DNA of 64,000 nucleotides. Origin: Oxyruncus cristatus. Taxonomy: Eukaryota; Chordata; Aves; Passeriformes; Cotingidae. The notes beneath the pieces are model-generated. The model saw only the letters and a program-made list of their open reading frames with translations. It made no database searches and was not told the DNA's origin. This document shows, one piece after another, positions 22,212 through 36,253 of the stretch (position 1 is the stretch's first letter; every line of letters starts with the position of its first letter). The stretch covers positions 1,249,110-1,313,109 of the forward strand of contig VXAY01004091.1 of the NCBI GenBank assembly GCA_013399855.1, given 5' to 3'. Position numbers and translations under genes: made by a program.

Positions 22212-23630
22212 TAATCCAGCATTTAAAAACTTCATAATTAAAAAACCAATTTCTTTTAAATTTATTTTTACAGAATGAACAATTTCACAAGTAAGAGGTC
22301 TTCTAGAGGCTGTCCCCATGGAAGGCATGCATAGCCCCTGCCTTGAGTACAGGTGGCCAACAGGTGAGCAACGTATGGGTGTGCAGCCTCAGCACCAAGT
22401 CCCTGTGGGTGCAGCCCCTTCAAAGCTGATAACCCAAAGCCTCACTGATGACCAGGGTCTTGGCAGTGTTTTTGTTGGGGAGGAGCTGATTCAATTTGAA
22501 GCAAGCCAATCCCCTTTTTTATCCTGAAGACACAATCCCCACAGTGGTTAGGTAGATCCAAATGCAGCTTGTAGCCATTATTAAGGTCATATTGATTTTT
22601 TTCCCAGCAGAATTCACAGACCAACATCTATTTATAAATGTGACAGTCTACTTTATTTGTCCATCTTAATGGAAGTCACTTCCCCAGTGTACTGTGGGAT
22701 TTTGGAGGCGTAACTTAAGCAAAGAGCTCAGCACCAGTTCCTCGGGTTTCTGTTCCCAGGGTCGTGTGCCACAGTTGCTGATCCAGTTTAAAAACATTTG
22801 ATTGTGGTGCATCACACAAGCACAGGTCTCTCTGGTGCCCAGTGAGGGGCCCAGGAAAGAGAGGCACTTATTCAGCATAGCCTGCTTTTTGCACTCGAGT
22901 TTGCATCAACACCTCTTCGCACCCACTCTTCTGTTTCAGATCTTTACAAGTCTGGGTCACGTTACTGTCACATCTCAATCTGCCTGAGAAGCCATTGGCT
23001 CTCCAGGACCTGACAGTGTCCTCTCCAGAGCATCTCCAGCCCTTCAGGATTCTGCATCAGGCAAAGGTACTGAGCATTATTACGGGTGACCACTGAAGGG
23101 AAGAAAGGGACCAAGAAACTTATTCTGGGCAAACTGAATTGAATCAGTGAGGGTGAAACTTCATTATGTTTGCAAACGAGTTGTCTACTGGCATCACTTT
23201 TGCACATCAATACTACTATTAAAGGGTCACCAGAAAGAGCTCTTCTCCCATCTTTGAAACGTCCACATTGTAGACCCGTGGTGTTAAACTTTGAAGTTTC
23301 TTTTCCAAGTCAAAACAAACACAAGGCTTTCTGATCTTGGCAATCACCGTTTCTTCAGTGACCTCCATTGACCTGGTTTTTACCAGGCAAAGCTCTTGCT
23401 CTTCTGGAGCTGCCTTGTCCTTCCAAGTGCATGGGAGGAGGGCCTTTATTTTTTATCTTATATCTTGAAATTAAAAGGTGCCTCTGAGTAAGGCAATCAC
23501 TATCCCAGCCGGGTTTAAACTTAGGAAACTGTGACTAACAAAACAATAAATCACTGATTTTCCACCTCTGGAAATACAATTTAGTCCAACTGTGTCACCT
23601 TTATCCACTGCCCTTGGGGACATTTCTTTA
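22212..23630. other. Unassigned gene-desert sequence
   Basis: No gene, LINE or SINE is recognised. Open frames are below 85 codons. Confidence 0.5.
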
Positions 23631-23890
23631 TTTGTAAGGGGGTTACTTTCAAAACTCTGCATGTGATCGCCCACTAGATAAACAAGGTGAGATCCAGAAG
23701 AGAGATCAGTTTTGCAAGAAGCCTGCTAGATGAGGCAGCTTCATTTCATTTGATTGAGAATTTTTCTTTTATTCACACGTTGGCCCTTTGCTGATGGCTC
23801 AGCTCTCTCTCTAATAAATAACTGGTCCACATCACTAAACTGCTGCACATAACTCAGAACAATTTGTTACTGTTGGCAATGTCTGTGCAG
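23631..23890. promoter_or_regulatory. Possible conserved non-coding element
   Basis: Repeat-free AT-rich sequence with GATAA words (ACTAGATAAACAAGG near 23673), a CATTTGATTGAGAA stretch and several short pyrimidine runs. Weak call on texture only. Confidence 0.2.
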
Positions 23891-26800
23891 CAGGGGCCCA
23901 GGAACAGACCAGCATGGAAGCAGTAATACCTCCCACTCTTCAGGAACATGATTTCTGCCTGATTACAGAAGGGGTCATTGGTAGGACAATGCAAAGAAGG
24001 TCATATACAATTGCCTCCGCACAAATTGTATGTGCTGCAAAATACTCACATGAGCCGCTTTACCCAGGAGTATCTGACAGGAGCAATCAGTCCTGTGATA
24101 TCAACACTGCAGATGTGGCAGGACATTAAAAAAAATTAATACGTATTCATAACAACCAGAACACAGTGATAGTGTCTGAACACTTTATATAGCCCTGGGC
24201 CCAGAGGGCAGTTTAAAATACAGAAATTCCTCTAGAAACAATGCTATAATAAATCCAGTAGGCCTAAGGTCCTTCCAAAGATAAGACTACAAACACAGTC
24301 TCCAAATACTTGGTGAGACTGTAACATTAAGAGTCACGTATAGTTTTAAAAAGAAATGAAAAGGACTGCATTTTTTTTACCCCTTGATCCCCATCTGTCT
24401 GTCCTTCATAAACACTGAGCAGTGCAAAGAGGGCACATTCTCGTGGCACCCAGCACAAAGTAATTATATGGGAGTCAAGATGCAGGGAAAGAGGGAGTTT
24501 CAGGGTCCTGCCTGGAACAGGAGAGCTCAACTGTCCTCTGCCTGCAAAAAAGTTTGAGGGTTAGCTAAGGATATGTGGCACTATGCACATGGGGCACCTA
24601 CTTTTTCTCTTCCCAGAAAGGTCATGAGGGCTGAGGGACAAGAAAAAGTAGCTCCTGCTCTTCGGAAAAAAAACCCTCATCCTAGTACATACCAGTTGCT
24701 CCAGCTCAGTGGGGCCTTTCTCAGCTTTCCTTTGTCTACACACTTACCAGCATATAGTGTCTAATGCACCTTTCTCATTATAGCCACTTTCCTTGGGAGC
24801 CCTTTTAGATACACGACATGGAGAGAGGAAGCAGAGGGAACATTATTTCTGTATACACTCTGGTCTTCTGTTGCCAATTAGTGGGTCTCTGTGGATGTTG
24901 GTACCTGAGCCTGGAAACCTTGGGGCTCAATGGAAGAACATCAAATGAAAGGTGAAAAACAGGTCAGCAGAACAACTGGAGGGCAACTGTGGTTTCTCAG
25001 TGCTGTAACATCTGGGCTTAGTGGCACTGTGTGCCAGTGCTTTCCAATTTCAAAGCTGTCTTACTTGTTTCTGTGGGAATTTCGGGGAAGTTTGTTATTT
25101 GCTGTTGGTTTTGTGTTTTTGTTTTGCTTTTTAACAAAGCACCTCTAGAAAGAGTATGCTTTCCAAAAAGACATTGTTTAAGGTAATAATACAAGAGGGA
25201 AAATGGAGGATGTGGGGTAAGGCAAGAAAGTAGCAAAGCAGACAGAATCTCCTCAGTTGCTTTCAATACAAAAACACTGGGTCTATAGGGTTTGTGATGG
25301 ATTAAAATCGAGAGAGCCTCCTGGAAATTTTCAGACACGTTTCACAGAAGACCATTTTTTTGGGGAAAAAAGAAAAACCTCGTTTTATTTCTTGAAATGT
25401 TATGTTATTGTTTAAGAGCATGGGAGAGCCAAGCAAGGAGGAATACCAAACTCCCAGAGCTCTCATGTACAAAGCAGAAAGATCTATGGCAAGTTGGGTG
25501 TTGGCTATGGCCGCACTAATGATCAAAATGAAGACCATATCCTCAGGGAGTTATGGAAGCCCCAGATTGTCCAAGACCCTCACTTACAGCCACCACCACT
25601 TGCTCTTTGGCAGAACTGACTTGCCCATTTCTGAGGAGTCAGTCAACTGGAAGAGGAAAGTGATACAACTCAAACTGGGGAAACGAAGGTAATTTGAGCT
25701 GCTTGGCTCCAAATGCAACAGGAGGCAGCAAAGGGAAGATGAGGGAGCTAGGAGGAAGGCCAGGGCTCAGACAAGTACAATATCCCATGACTCCACTCTG
25801 TGAACACAAGAGCAAGCTTCCTGCCCTGCATGCCACCACTTCGGCAAATTCTGGCAAGTGGAAGAGCATAAAATGTGGCCGTGCTGGTGACGGACCCTTC
25901 CTGCGCCAGTCACCTGCAGAGGAGAACAACAAAAAGCAAACCTGCTGTCTTTGACATCAAGCAGAAAGATAAACTCTAATATCAGAAAGGGCAGGCAGAA
26001 GATCATCTCTTTCCCCATCCTTTTTAAGATTTTGATCAGTCAGTCGATGATTAACGCTAATATATGGGTACCTCAAATAATGCACAAGGTTCAGATAGCC
26101 CCAATGGTTGCCAATTAACTGTATGAAGGCAATAACAAGCTATTCATGAGAGGTTGATATTAAACTAAAATTACTAGTTTTACTTGCATAACTTACACTA
26201 GTGAGTGTGAGTGCCCTATCTTATTGAGCAAAAGGGTGAACCCAGGCAACTTGAGATGAGAACAAACTTCACAAGATGGTGGCATTCCCCTCATTCTGGA
26301 TGTTTCAAAAACATCTGGATACTTAAGAAGATCTCACGAAGGAAGAATTTTGCAGGGTGTCTCTCGGCCTTGTAACACTTGCTATAACACTGATCCTCTG
26401 CATTAGTCACACAAAAATAAAGGAGTTACTCACACTCTTAAAAGTCATGCACAGCTACTTGTCTTGCTGGATCAAGATCAAATCTCTTGTCTTTCTGAAA
26501 AGGAACTAAATGAAACTAAAAATCACCAGTTCTCATGTGATTTCCAGTATTTCCTGTCTCGAGGCAGGCTACAAATCTTGCTTGAACATTTAATGGTGCT
26601 ACACCTTGCAAGCTAATTCTGGTCAGACACAGCAATGGCCTCCTTCATTAAAATGAAAAATAGTTCATGTAAGGTATCTACGCACATTCAAACTTCAAGT
26701 TTCAATGTAATCTTGGTTCAAGTCTGGGCTTTTAGATTAACTTTGCTTACTTACTTATTTTTAAGCTATATTCATTTGCCTCCTCTTAGCATGATTTCTG

Positions 26801-28265
26801 ACATGCTTGTCCTTTCCTGCTGTTGCCCAGCATTTCCAAACCTGCTAAATCTGCCCCTTTTACCTGACTTATTTCTCTGGAAAGAATGAGCCTCTCCTCC
26901 TGCCTCTCCCTTATCCCTGTGTAAGTAACATCCATCACTGTATCAGCACCTGACTGAGCAGCACTAGGGAAGGGTCAAGGTATTATTTCCTACCCTTGAC
27001 AGGTGTTATAACAACGTTGAATTACCTCAACTTATAAAAGTTTCCATTCTACAATCTGCTGCACATACTTTTCTTCTTTCTATTCCACCCTCCCTGGAGG
27101 TTTCTTGGCTCTGCTCGTGCCAAGGCAAAAAGCCACTCACATTTCTGCAAGCACAAAAGCAAAGGACAGACTTTGCCCATGTTACACAGTGCCAAGAAGA
27201 GCCACTGCCTATGAAAGCAACCTCATGGGTCTTCTGTGATAGCCACAGGTGGCATTGCCCCTCGTGGGTCAGGCACTGTCTGAGGCACAAAATGCCAGTG
27301 CTAAGTAGAAGCAGCAGTACAGGCATGCACAGCACTCTGGAGTGCTCTTCAGTGAGACAGGAGATATTCTCCTTCTCTCTGCCTTCCTCACTGTCCTTTT
27401 CTGCCTAGCATAAGTGTCCAAACTAAACTAGGTTAAATCACTCCTTGCAAATAAATATCTATGGCCATCAATTAATCAGGTCAATTAGCTGAAACAGAAC
27501 ATCTTACTTTCAAGTAAGTGGGATTATTTCCTCCCTTGGGATGCAGATGTTTAGATATTATTCAGAATTTCTAATTTTCTACAAGATGTGTTTCCCACTA
27601 CCTTCAACACCGAAGACCCAATGCATCAGGTCATTTGTCCAAGAAAAAGAGGAGCTCCTTGGAGGGGCTGCCTTTCAGGACTCTCCACCCCTTGTACACA
27701 CTTCCCTTTAGCAATGATAGCTTCATGCAAATCAAGCAATTACTCCTGAGCACACCAGTGTCCAGGCATGAAGGTTATGCCTGGTCTTAACCTCAGGAAA
27801 TGTGAGGAAATTTGTATATTCAGATAACAGTGTGTGAAGAAAGCATACAGGGGAGGTGAGAAACTGTATTTTTTAAAAAAACATTTAATATGACTATAAA
27901 TTATTCTACATCCTCCATTTTGCATGGTTTGGGTCATTTTGTTGGGTGTTTTATTCCCCACAAAGAAGCATTGTACTTAAGGAGTAACTTAGTATATCTT
28001 GCATTCAGTTGCTGATAACCATTATGGAGAAGCTGCAGACTTCCAGCCTCAGAAGCAACCTAATAGTTAAAGATTGACTGGACCTCTTCAGAGGTAGGTT
28101 GACAATATTTCTGGCATTCTGAGGCTGGCAACACAGTGGAAAAGATCCCAGCACAGCCCCAAGCATTAGTTATTTCTGCTTTCCACTCGGACTCCTGCAG
28201 ACTGAGAGGTGAAACAACAGCAGCCTTTGTCCATCAGAGGCATTTCCAGAGCTGAAGAATCCTTG
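23891..28265. other. Unassigned gene-desert sequence
   Basis: About 4.4 kb without a recognisable gene or interspersed repeat. Open frames stay near or below 106 codons (25018-25338 minus) and overlap each other on opposite strands at 25300-25960, a sign of chance openness. Confidence 0.5.
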
Positions 28266-28475
28266 CAAAGACTGCCTTTTTAGAAAATAAAAACTATCTA
28301 ATTAATTCCTTAATTGTGATTAGTTGTTTAATTTTGTTTGGCTATAATTCATAAAGCCAGTTTAGGCATCTATCCAGCAGAGACAGGCACAGCTTCATGA
28401 CAGTGGCGCTGAATCTCCTTATGCACTGGCAAAAGTGCTTTCAGTAAAACCCCGAAAGAAACTGCAAAAACAAGA
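28266..28475. promoter_or_regulatory. Candidate enhancer with a homeodomain-site cluster
   Basis: Between 28298 and 28350 five TAAT/ATTA cores occur in about 50 bases (CTAATTAATT, TTAATTG, GATTAG, TTTAATTTT, ATAATTC). They are followed by a complex GC-balanced part with GTGGCGCTG (28404) and TTATGCACTGGC. Clustered homeodomain cores in unique desert DNA suggest a developmental enhancer. AT-rich DNA makes such cores common, so confidence is limited. Confidence 0.4.
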
Positions 28476-31430
28476 ATAAAATAATACCCTATGCAGAGGA
28501 CAAAGAGAAGGCTAAAGTCAGCATTTTATCTGATAGATTGTCTTCAGGAAATGCCTGTGAAAACAGTTTTGGATAGGAATAGCTGATCTGGCCGCAGATA
28601 TTCCCTGAAATAAGAAAGGTGCAAAATCCTGGTGCCTTTTTTTTAATGTTTTTTTTAAAGAAAACAAAATAGTTCTCACCAGAATTAAAGTACTCTGCCA
28701 CCCCTCGAAGGCAGAGTGCCTTATTATGGGTAAAGTATTAGATGATACAAAGTTGACAGGAGAAGGATTCGTATACTTGTAAGAGCAAAAGGAAATAGCT
28801 CTGCGTCAAAAATGAGGGAATGGAAAGGGAGAGACAAACACAAAGGAGGCCACTATGATGTTGAAGTGTTTACCTATCTAGGCTCTTTCTGAATCTCTGA
28901 GTGCCATCATCACAGTTTTCCTCATTCTCAGAATTTTTTATGTGCGTTGTTTTGGGGTTTTTCCTAAATGACAGACAATTGTACCCATGAAAGCCTGAAC
29001 CCTGATCTACTCTGCTGCATACCTTCTCTTCTTCCCTCACTTGATGGCATATATTCTGCAGGAGAGAGAAACAGATGGAGAGCTGGCAGGTGTCATGCCC
29101 TCATTAAAGACAAGAAATATGGCTGCAAAGTTCTTTGAACTGTTATAACCTCCTGCCTAACCACTCCAGTTAACCAAAGCACTGTAAGTGTTGCTTCTAA
29201 AAATGAGCTCCCCTTCTTCCCTCATATTCACCTTTACTCAAAACATACATGCCTCTTGCAATGGCAGTGGAATTGATCTCGCCTTTTTCTGGGGGCAGAT
29301 GTTGAGTGCAATGCAGAGTAGACACATCTGCAATGCAAATGATACCCTAAACGTGTCTCCAGAAAACAAATGCACAGCACATGGGAACCCTGAGAGCTGT
29401 ACTCTGTCCTGAAACCTGGGAGCAGCATAAATAACACTAACCTCACTGTCAGCACCCAAAGTCCTGCAGCAGCACTATCGTGGGGACACATTCGGTTGAA
29501 GGGGGATCCTGACACATAAGAGGACATTATCTGCTCCAGTATATTCTTTATTCTCCATTTCTTTGAAGACAGCGGGAGGCTCCTGGGGATGAAACATGGA
29601 GAGGTGCTCCCATGCCTGGAGCTGGAGGAGTGTTCCATAGGGGATCCTATGGCTGAAACGGCAGCTCAAAATTTCCCTCAATTGTGGTTTATGGTCTCTT
29701 GGGAGGAGGGGATTTCGATGGGGAACAAGGGAGCTGATGCTGTAAAACAGACCATAAAGTCAAATGTCAACTTTTATGGCCAACATGAGTATTTGTAGGA
29801 GCATATTCCAGATTGCCCAGGCTGTTGCATAATGGGATGGCTCTTACTGAGCTGGGCAATAGAGGGATCGTGCATGCAGCATAGTGAAAGCAGAAGATCT
29901 GCCACATTACAGGCAATACTGGGGTTGGGATCACAGTGGGTAGACTAAGATGGGTGTTTGGGGGCTGTAGAAGCACTTGCATTTCAGTTAGCTGCGGCCA
30001 GGTGCCAATCTGCAGCTGTAACTACTGGGTTGCAGGTGAGGGAACCCAAAACAATGCTCAACAGCTTTGGAAAAAACGAAGACCTCGACAGGATCCTTGT
30101 ACGGGGGAATCCTTCCCAGAGCCCCTGAAAAGTGTCTGGTATATTAAATACTTGTAAGCTCAGGTACGGGACGAAGCATGCCTGGAAATTGTACTATAGA
30201 AATGAAGTGGCAGCCTGCCATCCAAGTCAGCCACTTCAGCATCCGTGTCTTCCTCTCATCTAGTGCCAGAATCAATCAGCCAAACCAGATTCTGATCCGC
30301 TATAGCTGTTAATGGCATGGAAATGGAAAGGGAACCATCCCAAACAATAACAGAAAAATTAATATCTCTTTAGAAACTGTTTAGGCAAACAGGCACAATA
30401 ACCTAATCTGACCAAAAATAAAAAAAATGATGCCTCTGAACAGCAGCAAGTGGAAGATAAGAACTAGCCTTTATCAAGCCCAGAGGCCTCCTGGACAGAA
30501 GGAAAAACAAGTGGAAGATCAAATGGATTGTGGGTCAAGAAAAGCACTAGGCAAAGAGGTTTGAGCCAAACCACAGGACACATTTGTCAAGCTCTTAAAA
30601 AAATAGAAATGCAGGATCAAAGCAGAAGCACTTTGCAAATATTAACATTTGTCACCTACTTTTACTTTTGATGTACTTCATTTTGAAGACATTTTTCCCT
30701 TTTCTCTCTTTTTTTTTTTTTTAAACAGGATAATCTAATCTTTCAGTACACACACTTGCCTCCTTCAAAAGAAACACAATGACAATATTACTGAAACATG
30801 GAAGACTTTAATAAGAACATATTAAAAGAATCAACATATGGAAAATAAAAGCATATTAAGCAGCAGTCCAGGGAAATGTTGTTGACATTGTTGTCAAATA
30901 TTGTAATACAAAGGTTTTGGTAGTTCTCCCAACAAAACATAAATTAAACAATAACCCCTTGATTAACAGGATCAAAATATGGTTTAAAAAGAAAAAAAAA
31001 GAAATTAAAAGAAAAAGCTTGAAAGCTCCATCTGGAGGATTTTCAGCTGTGTGTTTGTCCCTGCTACACCAGCCCTGCAGCTCATGTCCTTCACACAAAG
31101 ACAGCGAGGAGAGACCTAACTCAATGGTGTGCTGATGTTTCTGCAAGATTGGGTTACAGCTTTGTTTTCTTCCACCCTTCAGTCAGAAAGTTTTCATGTC
31201 TCCATGGACATCCCAATCCACAGGACTGTAGAGGGTTGGAGCAGCACCGAAGGACTTTCATCATTGGAGGACCTTCAGCATGTGTTGAGAGCAACCTCCT
31301 GCACACTGAGAGATTACAACCTTCTGCACGCTGCGGCCAAGGTATCGCTTTGCACGGCACAAAATACACAACAACAACAATGCCTCAGGCTGAATTTAGG
31401 AAATTTGGTAATTGTCAAGTGTGGTAAATA
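28476..31430. other. Unassigned gene-desert sequence
   Basis: No gene is recognised. Largest open frame 134 codons (29234-29638 minus), overlapped by another frame on the same strand, with no domain. Holds a T14-type run at about 30708-30722. Confidence 0.5.
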
Positions 31431-31990
31431 ATCTTTAAAGCAAACACTCTCAAAAGCGAAGCGATAAAGTTCATTCCCTCACAACAAGGCAGTAGTGAGG
31501 AATACGGCGAGGCTGTGGGCAGGGTTTCAAAGCAGCGCCATCACACTGGGCGAGATACTGCCGCCTGCTCCTGATGGGATTTCTGAGACTGCTGGCACCA
31601 GGGCGACAGGTCAGTAATCGTTAACAGGGGAAGTCTGTCTGGTGCCTGCTCTTTGTTCCAGCCCCACTTTCATATTTGAGAACCCTTATGGTATACTTTC
31701 CATTCACAGCAACATTTTAGCCTGTCGCAAGTGTGGCCCTGGTGATTATAGTTAGGCAAATACAGCAAGAACCCACACATGCTTGAGCCCTTCAAAGTAT
31801 CTTTTTCCCCCCCGCTCAGTTTCCACTTGTTAATATTTGACTGAGTCTGTAGTTTGAACAAGTACTTCCCAAATATATTTCAGCTTTCAAAAAGAAAAAA
31901 AGAAAAGCTACAGAACGTTTACGGTGTTCAGAGCATTTATGGCTGAAACTCGTTCTGCAAGTTCAGCCGTCTGTCCTGCCCATCCTTGCA
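31431..31990. promoter_or_regulatory. Candidate conserved non-coding elements (two blocks)
   Basis: The first block (31431-31640) keeps CpGs in words such as AAAGCGAAGCGATAAAG, ATACGGCGAGG, AGCGCCATC, GGGCGAG and TAATCGTTAAC. The second (31860-31990) has AACGTTTACGGTGTTC and CTCGTTCTGC. Both are repeat-free. The middle part (31640-31860) has nothing of note except an 8-C run near 31807. Confidence 0.35.
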
Positions 31991-34376
31991 CAACCGTTCC
32001 CTTGTAAAATGCAGTCCCTCATCTTATTGGGGAACTCACAACACTCCTGGCACCACATTCAGTTCTTGGATATCTCACCAGGATGACTTCTTGGAAACAG
32101 TAAAAGCAAGGAAGATGCTAGGAAGATGTAGCTCGAGATGCTTACAGCTGCAAGGAGGAAGGAGGCATTGAAATGCAGATAAGAATCTCTCCAGGGATCC
32201 ACCTGGAGGAAGGACATGCCCAAATTGGAGATTGTGATCACCTCCACAGAAAGATGATGATGGGACACATGCTTCTGACTACATGAATGGGAATTGCAGT
32301 AGGAACATCAGAGGTGGGCCAATGTGATTATTACTCAGATTAACAAGTGGGATAATTGACATTACTAACTGTTATCCACATAAAAGAGCTTGCAAAGGGG
32401 ATCCATTCCTGCTATTCACTGTTGGAGAAATGTACCTGGAATTTCACAGAAGCTGGAATACGCAGGGTCTCGTTAGCTTCAGCAGCTGCCCTTCCAAGCA
32501 CTTTTCGCAGTCTTAGCACAGGTGATTCAATACGATTCTACACAAAGGCTTTTTCATTTTGCTTTTGGCAATATAAACCATTTTAAAGAGGATATCAATG
32601 ATACCATTCTGATAGAAGCTATAACTATTGTTCTTATGTGATTTTTTTCATCTTTCTTAAATCTCCTTAATCCTATGACTGGACAAATGTGAAATCAGAG
32701 AATTTTACAAATCCAGCTTTCTTTTTTTTCAGTCACGCACATACAGCAGTCCTGGATTTCGTATTTCCGTACATAAGACTATTCCCTGTACACTGATATT
32801 GTTTGTTCACCAAGTTTGGCAAACAAGGACACTGCAATATTAATAACAAGGCAGCCCATTACTTTCCCTTTGAAGAAAAGCTCTTCTTTAAAAATAAGCT
32901 TTATGAGACACGTAAATAATTGTGTGTTCTTAGAAATTATAGGTATTTTTTAACATGAAAATATGACATTATTATAATAACCACATGATCCCACACTGGC
33001 CCTGCAGACATCCTGGGTGAAGGCACTGTTTTGTTGAGGTGAGTTCTATGTGGACAATTAAATAATTATCAAATTTTCCATTGTTTTCTTCCCATTCTTC
33101 TCACAAGCCCTGGACGCTGCCTCTCCACCTCTGTCATTTCACTGATGGTAGATGTTAAGGTCACATCTCCATCATGTCTCCTCTGTTACCCCTTCTTCCA
33201 GGTGCCCCCTTACCTTTGTAGACCCTCATTCCACTGTATCTTCTAATCTTCTAGTTTGCCAGCGGGCTATCATAGTCGGAGATGTCAAGTAATTTTCTCC
33301 CTGGAAGACACCACTTTTACTGTATCTCATGGGAAGATCTCAGCTTTTCCTTCAGTAATAACATCCCGCCAGCTCAAGCAAGTAAGCAGAGGCAACCTGC
33401 AAGCTCTGGTCCATGGGTGCTGCTGAACAACCTCTGTTTGTAGCACTTCTTCCTCCTAGAAATGCAGCCATGGAGCAGTTCACATTTTCAAAGTGTAAAT
33501 CAAGCTCATGTCTTGGATGCAACTGGTACAGTTGGAGCATAGTCAGTTTAAATCAGGTTCAGGTCATAAAGTGAAAACTAAATAATGAACGAGCACGGAA
33601 AATCAGCTTGGCAAAACTCCACCACAATGATTTGTTTTCCAAAGTGCAGCTGATTTACAGATTTGAGGCCTTCATTGGTGCTTTCTAGGTTTAAAGCAAG
33701 ATATTTCAACAAAAATTATAGCTGAAGAGCCATTCTGCTAATCCAGGAAATGTTGGGAGGGTGACAGTAAACGCTCGAGGTATGTGTGAGAGGGGTATAT
33801 CCCAGCTGGTACTGTTACATCTCTACACAGAGCAGCCAATTAAGCAGAGTTTCTGAATTTATTGGCTTTTCAGGCCCCTGCCCTGCCCATGGCCCCAGGG
33901 CCTCCCCACTACCCCAACGGGCTAGGTGGGGGTTTAGCCATATTCCCGCAAATTCCCACTGAAAAGGCACTCTGTGGCTGGAATGGGCACAGGGAGGCAT
34001 GGCTGGCTCTGTGTAGCTCCCAGCTACCCACCACCAAAAACCATCCCTTCCCATGAGGGCCAAGGAGAGCCTTCAAGAGCTAAACCAAAGGTAACAGCCC
34101 TTGAAGGAAACAAATGCTAAACAAGGAGGTTCCTTGGGCCTGCTGCACTTTCTCTTAATAAAAGGAGAAGAAAATCTCCATGTGCTCACTCCTATCTGCT
34201 TTCCACCCCTAGCTTTCACTTGGACCAAATTCCTGAGTGAGGAAAAGTAAGTTATTGGAGAGACTGACCTATTACATCGTAATGGAAGTTTTACTCCTTA
34301 ATAAACTAGAAAGTGACTCTATTTTGATGACAGAAGCACTGGTAGCTGACATTAAGTGTAATACCTGACTGCTCAC
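31991..34376. other. Unassigned gene-desert sequence
   Basis: No recognisable gene or repeat. AT-rich 32580-32990. A GC-richer patch at 33870-34060 is open on both strands (64 and 82 codons) with proline- and tryptophan-rich translations typical of chance. Confidence 0.5.
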
Positions 34377-34407
34377 CTGCCAGCTGTGGGAAGGTGCCCA
34401 CAGGCAG
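34377..34407. repeat. Bulged inverted repeat
   Basis: CTGCC (34377-34381) and TGTGGG (34385-34390) pair with CCCACA (34397-34402) and GGCAG (34403-34407), giving 11 base pairs with a 3-base bulge and a 6-base loop. It is isolated; no flanking complementarity long enough for a microRNA precursor was seen. Confidence 0.5.
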
Positions 34408-36071
34408 TTAGGAGCTCTCCAGGATGGATCTTTTTTTTCTGCAGCATGCACAAGAAAGTGTCCATCTGAGACTATATAAGCAGTACAACCCTAATAATTT
34501 CAGTGTCCTGAGCATAAGGATCTATATCCACCACATCAAAAAGCAAAACAAAAGCAAGAGGCAAACTCAGTAGGATGGACGGTGCCCTCTCTTCAACTCC
34601 TAAACTGCACTTAAATCCTCTGGTATAAGGATGTGATTAAGGGGGTCAATTTGTCTTTTAGGTGATGTGACATTGTCTAAGAAAGTGATGGGAGTGTTTA
34701 TTGACAGCTTCCTCACAAATAAAAATGGGAAAAATTTTTCGTTAAACTTTCAAGCTTCTAAAGTTAAGAAGACAGACATAACCCATTGTTCCATGTATGA
34801 TGTAAAGAATAGAAAGAGAGAGCCCTTCCACTTTGGGAAGGAAGATGGTTTTGTTTCTGGCAGACCTGAACTCTAGAAATTATTAAGCAATGGAGATTTC
34901 AAACTATTAATTTACCAGGGTCTGAGGAAAGAGAAGCTTAAAAGTTCTGCCAACAACATTCTCATGACCAGAAATATCGATAGTTATCAAACCACTCCCA
35001 GGAAGCTGGGAAAGGCTTTAAGAAGAAGAACTTTTACAGGACAGAAATTGGAAGGAGACACACTCAAATTACCCAGAAATGACTTGGTTGCAAGAGGGGC
35101 TAGTCAGGAATGTAAATTCAGGGTAAAAAGGCATGAGATTTTCAAAGGGTCGTCATGATGCCTTGCACACAGCTACCTGGACCTTTGCAGCATGTAGATT
35201 TTGGTGGTGTAAAACCAGCAGTGTATGGGGCATCCTCTCCAACAAAGCAATACAGAGAGCTGGGTGTTGCAGAAAGCCCTGTCCTGATGCCAGGATGTCC
35301 CCACTGAATGAGCAAGGGGCAGTAATGCTCAGGGGCAACCAGGAAACACAGCCCTGGTTAGTCCAGCTGGGCAAGCAGGGCTGGACCTGTACCCACCCTG
35401 CCACCCAGCATCTGCCCAGCAAGGCATTCAGAGGCTCCTTTTTCAGTTTTTATTTTAAAAAAAGAAAATGTTTCAATTTTTCATTACTTTTTCCTTGCTT
35501 CACTTCCTAGCCCTGGCTTCTTTCACTCTACAAGTTCTTCTTGAAGAAGACTTTCTCCATGACTTTCTTTTTCTCACGAACAGAAGTGTAAAAATGTCAG
35601 AGGAATAACAGAAAATTCTCCAAGAATTCCTTTTTCTGAAGACAAATTCTGAAAATTCTTCTCCTTATTTTCATTTACAGATTTTCAAGCTGACTGTTTT
35701 CTGTATCTGTAAAGTAGCCTTGGAAAGACTTGATAGCTCCTAAGGGCATGTGAAACCAAACGCACTGTCCTGAGACTTAAAATCCTCAGAAGGACAGCAC
35801 TCAGCAATGCCAAGCATGAGACTATTACTTCTTGTATTTGCACATCATTGTTATCTGCTTGAAACTGTAGCTGAAGAAGAGAGAGAGAAAACCACAGGGC
35901 TGATTTCATGTGGCTACCAGAGAAAATTTTCAATTGCCTTCATGTGGATAATATTATTTTTTCATCCATGTTTCCAGGAAAGTATAAGGTGACAGCTTGG
36001 CACTGTACATGCCGTTCACACAGAGTAGTAAGTTGGTAGCATGAGAAGAAGTTTGGGTGTTTGGGCATTTT
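34408..36071. other. Unassigned gene-desert sequence
   Basis: No gene is recognised. A 125-codon plus frame (35133-35510) and an 89-codon minus frame overlap in the GC-richer part, without a domain. Confidence 0.5.
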
Positions 36072-36253
36072 NNNNNNNNNNNNNNNNNNNNNNNNNNNNN
36101 NNNNNNNNNNNNNNNNNNNNNNNNNNNNNNNNNNNNNNNNNNNNNNNNNNNNNNNNNNNNNNNNNNNNNNNNNNNNNNNNNNNNNNNNNNNNNNNNNNNN
36201 NNNNNNNNNNNNNNNNNNNNNNNNNNNNNNNNNNNNNNNNNNNNNNNNNNNNN
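36072..36253. other. Assembly gap, 182 N
   Basis: 182 N lie between TTTT on the left and a run of about 12 T on the right, so a low-complexity or retroposon tail probably sits in the missing part. All open frames that span the gap are artefacts. Confidence 0.98.

Noticed and set aside
34377..34407. MicroRNA precursor
   Set aside because: The stem is only 11 bp with a bulge; a precursor needs about 22 bp or more of near-continuous pairing, which the flanks do not supply.
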